Assembly (NCBI GenBank): GCA_017437165.1
Contig: JAFSBS010000247.1
Coordinates: 1 to 10,446 of the forward strand
Length of the DNA: 10,446 bases
Source of the DNA: Clostridia bacterium
Lineage (GTDB): Bacteria > Bacillota > Clostridia > Oscillospirales > Acutalibacteraceae
Direction: 5' to 3'
Position numbers and translations under genes: made by a program. Below, piece after piece: positions 7,435-10,446 of this stretch (the stretch's first letter is position 1; each line of letters starts with the position of its first letter). A model generated the notes under the pieces. The model saw only the letters and a program-made list of their open reading frames with translations. It searched no databases and had not been told where the DNA came from.

Positions 7435-7544
7435 AGCCATTTTTTTACCCTCTCGACGTACCTGTGTACGCCTTCGGGAATGAAGAAAATGCCTTTTGCA
7501 TCCAAACCTAACGATTTATTATTTTCCTCAAGCAGTGATTTGTA
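7435..7544. other. Intergenic stretch between terminator and promoter, with an unexplained minus-strand reading frame
   Basis: No gene can be assigned with confidence. A small palindrome, CGTAC-CTGT-GTACG, lies at 7457-7470. On the minus strand a frame open from 7595 to 7368 encodes a non-random-looking stretch, including GIFFIPEGVHRYVERVKKWL, which continues through the terminator hairpin. There is no obvious ribosome binding site or promoter for it, and its 5' part overlaps the promoter of the GtrA gene, so it may be a gene relic or part of a dispersed repeat and not an expressed gene. Confidence 0.4.
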
Positions 7545-7573
7545 TTGAAAAAATATCACCGCTATGTTAAAAT
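7545..7573 (+). promoter_or_regulatory. Promoter of the GtrA-rlmD unit
   Basis: TTGAAA (7545-7550), a 17-bp spacer and TAAAAT (7568-7573) predict a transcript start near 7580, about 30 nt before the GtrA start codon. It follows the strong upstream terminator, as expected for a new transcription unit. Confidence 0.75.
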
Positions 7574-7608
7574 GAAAATATAAATTTGAATGCAAGGGGA
7601 ATGAAACT

Positions 7609-8103
7609 ATGAGCGAAAAATCAACTAAAAAATCAGGCGTTATGCAAGCGGTAAAATTTGCATTGTTTTCTGCTTCTGCAGGAATTATTCAGGTTGTGTC
7701 TTTTACTCTTCTTAATGAGTTTTTTCCGGATATGGAAGGCAGTAATGCGATAACCAACTGGCTTTTTAATTCTGAATATGGTGCAAAATATCTTGTAGCA
7801 CTCATTCTTTCTGTGCTTTGGAATTTTACATTTAACCGTAAATTTACTTTTAAATCTGCTAACAATATCCCGATTGCAATGCTTAAGGTTTTCGGATTCT
7901 ATTGTGTATTCACACCGGTTTCTGTTATTTTAGGCGAAATGGCGGCTCAAAGGTTTACAGCGGATTTTGTCGAGTATATAATTTTAGGCATTACTATGGC
8001 AACTAATATGGTAACAGAATTTTTATATTGTAAATATGTAGTTTATACTGAAAAAAGTGAAAATAAAGGAAAAAAGAATGACAGAGAAAAAGCAACAAAA
8101 TAA
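7609..8103 (+). CDS. GtrA-like family membrane protein
   Basis: A 164-residue protein with four predicted membrane helices at about residues 14-36, 58-80, 92-113 and 121-145, and a charged lysine-rich C-terminal tail. The signature is the end of helix 2, S-V-L-W-N-F-T-F-N-R-K-F-T-F (68-81), matching the GtrA family pattern (L-S-x-x-x-N-F-x-x-N-R-x-F-x-F), and the N-terminal V-K-F-A-L-F-S motif before helix 1. GtrA proteins are thought to help move polyprenyl-linked sugars across the membrane for cell-wall or surface polysaccharide synthesis; the substrate here is unknown. The start ATG 7609 has AGGGGA 8 nt upstream. Its last 26 nt overlap the start of the methyltransferase gene in another frame, so the two are co-transcribed although functionally unrelated. 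Confidence 0.88.
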   Translation: MSEKSTKKSGVMQAVKFALFSASAGIIQVVSFTLLNEFFPDMEGSNAITNWLFNSEYGAKYLVALILSVLWNFTFNRKFTFKSANNIPIAMLKVFGFYCVFTPVSVILGEMAAQRFTADFVEYIILGITMATNMVTEFLYCKYVVYTEKSENKGKKNDREKATK

Positions 8104-9286
8104 AAAAGTTACTGCCCCCAAAAATACTGTAAAAAAAGCATCGCAAGGTAATAAATGTCCGGTTTCTAAAAAATGCGGTGGGTGTCAGCTTTGGAATTTA
8201 AGCTATGAAGAACAACTTAAATTCAAGCAAGCAAAAGTGAATAAGTTGTTAGGTAACTTCCATAAAGTTTCTACAATTATTGGAATGGAACACCCATTTA
8301 ATTACAGAAATAAAGTGCAGGCGGCATTTGGTCGCACTCGAGGTGGCGAAATAATATCCGGAGTATATCAGTCAAGCACACATAATATAGTTAAAATTGA
8401 CAGTTGTTTAATAGAGGATAAAAAAGCTGATGAAATTATTGTAACTATAAGAAAACTCATAAAAAGCTTTAAATTAACCGTTTTTGACGAAAGAACAATG
8501 AAAGGTTTTCTTCGTCATGTTCTTGTAAAAAGAGGTTTTTCAACAAACGAAATAATGGTTGTTTTAGTTACAGGTGTTATAAATTTCCCATCTAAAAATT
8601 CATTCGTGAAAGAACTTTTAAAAATTCACCCTGAAATTACAACAATTGTGCAGAATGTAAATAATAAATTTACAAGTATGATTTTAGGTGACAGGGAGGA
8701 AGTTCTTTTTGGTAACGGTTATATAGAAGATGTTTTGTGCGGTAATCGTTTCAGGATTTCTCCTAAATCATTTTATCAGATTAACCCTGTACAGACAGAG
8801 GTGCTTTATGGAAAAGCAATTGAATTTGCAGAGTTAAAAGGTACAGAACGAGTAATTGACGCTTATTGTGGAATTGGCACAATCGGTCTTATTGCATCAA
8901 AAAATGTAAAAGAACTTATTGGTTGCGAAGTGAATGCAGATGCAATTAAAGATGCAAAAATAAATGCCAGAATAAATAATATTACAAACGCAAAATTTAT
9001 TTGTGCAGATGCGGGCGAATTTATGCTTAAAATGAAAGATTCAAAAGAAAAAGCAGATGTCGTATTTATGGACCCGCCAAGAGCAGGTAGCGACAGAAAA
9101 TTTTTGTCATCAGTTATAGCGTTGTCACCTGAAAAAATTGTATATATCAGTTGTAATCCCGAAACGCAACAACGTGATTTGTTTTATTTAACCAAGAATG
9201 GCTACAAAGTCAAGAAAATTCAGCCGGTTGATATGTTTCCATATACGAGCCATGTTGAGACGGTGTGTCTGCTGTCGAAGAGATAA
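8078..9286 (+). CDS. rlmD: 23S rRNA (uracil-5-)-methyltransferase, RlmD/RumA (RlmCD-like) family, without TRAM domain
   Basis: A 402-residue SAM-dependent RNA m5U methyltransferase. ATG 8078 is chosen because AAAGGA (8065-8070) lies 7 nt upstream; an in-frame GTG at 8057 is less likely. Residues 1-24 are a lysine-rich tail where the family usually has a TRAM RNA-binding domain of about 60 residues. The iron-sulfur cysteines are C27, C33, C36 (C-P-V-S-K-K-C-G-G-C) and C110 (D-S-C-L-I), typical of a 4Fe-4S cluster. The catalytic domain shows F-Y-Q-I-N (232-236), the SAM loop DAYCGIGTIGL (261-271), D-P-P-R-A-G (332-337), the nucleophile C359 in I-S-C-N-P, and the C-terminal D-M-F-P-Y-T-S-H-V-E-T-V signature with the general base E394. 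All catalytic residues are present. Family membership is certain; which 23S uridine(s) it methylates (747, 1939 or both) cannot be told. A broken copy of its 3' end lies downstream at 9856-10032. Confidence 0.93.
   Translation: MTEKKQQNKKVTAPKNTVKKASQGNKCPVSKKCGGCQLWNLSYEEQLKFKQAKVNKLLGNFHKVSTIIGMEHPFNYRNKVQAAFGRTRGGEIISGVYQSSTHNIVKIDSCLIEDKKADEIIVTIRKLIKSFKLTVFDERTMKGFLRHVLVKRGFSTNEIMVVLVTGVINFPSKNSFVKELLKIHPEITTIVQNVNNKFTSMILGDREEVLFGNGYIEDVLCGNRFRISPKSFYQINPVQTEVLYGKAIEFAELKGTERVIDAYCGIGTIGLIASKNVKELIGCEVNADAIKDAKINARINNITNAKFICADAGEFMLKMKDSKEKADVVFMDPPRAGSDRKFLSSVIALSPEKIVYISCNPETQQRDLFYLTKNGYKVKKIQPVDMFPYTSHVETVCLLSKR
9227..9264 (+). repeat. Upstream copy of the rlmD-tail direct repeat (within rlmD)
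   Basis: This segment of rlmD encodes V-D-M-F-P-Y-T-S-H-V-E-T-V. Two blocks recur downstream: GTTGATATGTTTCC (9227-9240) is exact at 9883-9896, and CGAGCCATGTTGAGACGGT (9246-9264) recurs with one mismatch at 9926-9944. In this copy the blocks are 5 bp apart; in the downstream copy they are 29 bp apart. Confidence 0.85.
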
Positions 9287-9303
9287 TAATTAAAGGTGAT
9301 ATT

Positions 9304-9855
9304 ATGATAAAGAAATTACTATATGAGTTTATGAGTATGGTTGAAGAGAACCAGGTTGAGATATATAATGAATTTAGTCTTCAGCACGAACTGGGAATTT
9401 TCTTAAGAGAGCAGTTGCCAAATTACAAAGTGCAGTTTGAACGAAATACAAAGTTCTTCGGTATAAAAGGAACTATAAAACACGAAATAGATATTGTGGT
9501 TTATAATGATACAGAAAAATATGCTGTTGAACTGAAGTATCCGGTTAATGGACAGTATCCGGAACAGATGTATTCATTTGTAAAGGATATTTTGTTTATG
9601 GAACAGCTGAAGGATAACGGATTCGATGCTACATACTCTTTTACAATGGTGAATGATAAGAATTTTTATTCAGGTAAAAAGATAGATGGAATTTACACAT
9701 ACTTTAGAGATGAGGAGATACTGCAAGGCACTATTATAAAGCCAACAGGCAAGAAGGAAGAATCTGTTACATTAAAGAAAAGATATAATATTAAATGGGA
9801 AGGCAAGACGGATTATTTGAAGTATTATATAGTAGACATTAACGAAGGAAAGTAG
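9304..9855 (+). CDS. Orphan PD-(D/E)XK nuclease-like protein, function unknown
   Basis: A 183-residue soluble protein. ATG 9304 has AAAGGTGAT at 9292-9300 directly upstream; the rlmD stop is only 17 nt before it. The core resembles the PD-(D/E)XK nuclease fold: an N-terminal helix with E29 (S-L-Q-H-E-L), then a beta hairpin with K-H-E-I-D-I-V-V (D63) and Y-A-V-E-L-K-Y-P (E76, K78), i.e. D-(12)-E-x-K, followed by a helix with Q88. That is the metal-binding and catalytic arrangement of restriction-type nucleases, so it may cleave DNA or RNA. It lacks a DNA-recognition or methylase partner. Its position between the intact rlmD and a degenerate rlmD tail suggests it came in as mobile cargo (inference). 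A host defence or element maintenance role is possible but unproven. Confidence 0.75.
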   Translation: MIKKLLYEFMSMVEENQVEIYNEFSLQHELGIFLREQLPNYKVQFERNTKFFGIKGTIKHEIDIVVYNDTEKYAVELKYPVNGQYPEQMYSFVKDILFMEQLKDNGFDATYSFTMVNDKNFYSGKKIDGIYTYFRDEEILQGTIIKPTGKKEESVTLKKRYNIKWEGKTDYLKYYIVDINEGK

Positions 9856-10032
9856 ACAGACATGTTCCCGACAACAGGGGGAGTTGATATGTTTCCGTCA
9901 ACCACTGACATTAACCTTATTAACTCGAGCCATGTGGAGACGGTAGTCCTTTTAAGTCGGAAAGATATCCACGAGCGAATCAAGTTTGATGTGAATGTGG
10001 AGGAATTGAATAGGACAAGTCAGTCAAAGTGA
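9856..10032 (+). pseudogene. Degenerate remnant of an rlmD 3' end (possible integration scar)
   Basis: The frame from 9856 to TGA 10030-10032 reads T-D-M-F-P-T-T-G-G-V-D-M-F-P-S-T-T, then S-S-H-V-E-T-V-V-L-L-S-R-K, then I-K-F-D-V-N-V-E-E-L-N-R-T-S-Q-S-K. The middle is the conserved C-terminus of RlmD/RumA proteins. The last part resembles the extra tail (D-L-D-L-D-E-L-D-x-T-S-A-E) found after RumA homologues in many Clostridia, from memory. No methyltransferase body precedes it, the DMFP motif occurs twice, and about 24 nt are inserted between DMFP and SHVETV relative to the intact gene. An ATG at 9862 exists but has no convincing ribosome binding site. It follows the nuclease-like gene by only a few bases. 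Best read as a broken gene end and not a functional peptide gene. Confidence 0.75.
9859..9903 (+). repeat. Short tandem duplication of the DMFP-coding segment
   Basis: GACATGTTCCCGACAAC (9859-9875) and GATATGTTTCCGTCAAC (9886-9902) are imperfect direct repeats with a 27-bp period, in the same frame, encoding D-M-F-P-T-T and D-M-F-P-S-T. Three differences in 17 bp, two of them at the third position of a codon, suggest two related but separately derived rlmD ends and not a recent slippage. Confidence 0.65.
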
Positions 10033-10047
10033 AGCGGAGGTGATACT

Positions 10048-10407
10048 GTGTTATTTCATGTTTTTAATTCTCAAGAAGAGAGAAGAGCATACGGCGGTTC
10101 TGCATTTATTGAAATTCAGTTTTGCAAGTTATCTACCAAAAGAAAAGTAACCGAGCGTGTAGCACTGCGCAGTATTCAGCATTGGCAAAATGATTCGTTG
10201 TATGTAGATGATGAAGATTTATTTTACAACGAATACCGCTGCATTTTTGATACCATGGATATATTTGGTATGAATTATTACGGTGCAGAATTGATAAAAC
10301 CCATTATTGAGAAACTCATCAAAGTGAAACCCAAGGATTATGAAATATTGGTTGAATGGCTAAATAAAGCAGAAGCATATACCGGCTTTTATATTTTAGG
10401 GTTATAA
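10048..10407 (+). CDS. Hypothetical protein, 119 residues, GTG start
   Basis: A small soluble protein starting at GTG 10048 behind an excellent Shine-Dalgarno sequence, GGAGGTGA (10036-10043), with 7 nt between GGAGG and the start. It is rich in aromatic and charged residues, with several Tyr (Y-N-E-Y, N-Y-Y-G) and a helical, lysine-rich second half (about residues 80-110). No signal peptide, membrane segment or known catalytic motif is seen. I do not recognise the family. Only 3 nt separate its stop from the next ATG, so the two genes are probably co-translated. The size, composition and accessory setting would fit an immunity or antitoxin-type protein, but nothing in the sequence proves that. 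Confidence 0.78.
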   Translation: MLFHVFNSQEERRAYGGSAFIEIQFCKLSTKRKVTERVALRSIQHWQNDSLYVDDEDLFYNEYRCIFDTMDIFGMNYYGAELIKPIIEKLIKVKPKDYEILVEWLNKAEAYTGFYILGL

Positions 10408-10410
10408 TCA

Positions 10411-10446
10411 ATGAAACGCTATCAAATTTCTGCGGTGGATATCCCA
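10411..10446 (+). CDS. Start of a further gene, truncated by the window edge
   Basis: ATG 10411 opens a frame (M-K-R-Y-Q-I-S-A-V-D-I-P) that runs off the right edge after 12 codons. It begins 3 nt after the previous stop, and an AGGG (10398-10401) lies 9 nt upstream as a weak ribosome binding site. Too little is visible to assign a product. Confidence 0.5.
   Translation, partial: MKRYQISAVDIP

Noticed and set aside
7264..7548. Plus-strand open frame overlapping the hydrolase 3' end
   Set aside because: It is a shadow of the hydrolase gene that continues through the terminator; it has no ribosome binding site of its own.
9290..10446. Complete integrative element in the window
   Set aside because: No recombinase, excisionase, relaxase or conjugation gene is present and only one candidate junction can be seen, so only a scar or edge is proposed.

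Overview
The window is AT-rich DNA of a low-GC Gram-positive bacterium, most likely a gut or rumen member of the Clostridia (Oscillospiraceae-like). The grounds are strong AAAGG/GGAGG ribosome binding sites, sigma-A type promoters with 17-bp spacers, U-tailed hairpin terminators, a secreted hydrolase ending in a type I dockerin, and housekeeping genes of Firmicutes type (BirA-like ligase without HTH, RlmD/RumA-type methyltransferase, GtrA protein). No rRNA, tRNA, CRISPR array or complete insertion sequence is visible.

Layout. 1-1295 (+): the tail of a membrane protein, then a TPR-like/DMP19-like (DUF4375) protein, closed by a bidirectional terminator. 1330-3499 (-): a two-gene operon with an 8-nt overlap, a SulP-like permease without STAS domain followed by a membrane-anchored, ComEC-like metallo-beta-lactamase-fold protein. 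3609-4712 (+): a near-consensus promoter, an exported protein with a long Asn/Thr/Ser-rich linker and its own terminator. 4728-5504 (+): a short biotin protein ligase. 5556-7434 (+): promoter, secreted LCAT-like alpha/beta hydrolase with C-terminal dockerin, strong terminator. 7545-9286 (+): promoter, GtrA-family membrane protein and an overlapping RlmD/RumA-type rRNA m5U methyltransferase that lacks the TRAM domain. 9304-10446 (+): an accessory-looking stretch with an orphan PD-(D/E)XK nuclease-like gene, a degenerate second copy of an rlmD 3' end, a 119-residue protein of unknown function, and the first codons of another gene.

How the parts relate. Most of the window is ordinary chromosome made of small independent units. 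Two places stand out. The dockerin hydrolase implies that the cell has cohesin partners elsewhere, so the enzyme probably joins an extracellular complex. The region after rlmD looks like an integration hot spot: sequence encoding the conserved DMFP...HVETV tail of RlmD recurs about 650 bp downstream in a broken copy, with an unrelated nuclease-like gene between the copies. The 3' end of rumA/rlmD is, from general knowledge, a target of serine-recombinase integrative elements, so this may be a scar or edge of such an element; no recombinase gene is visible in the window.
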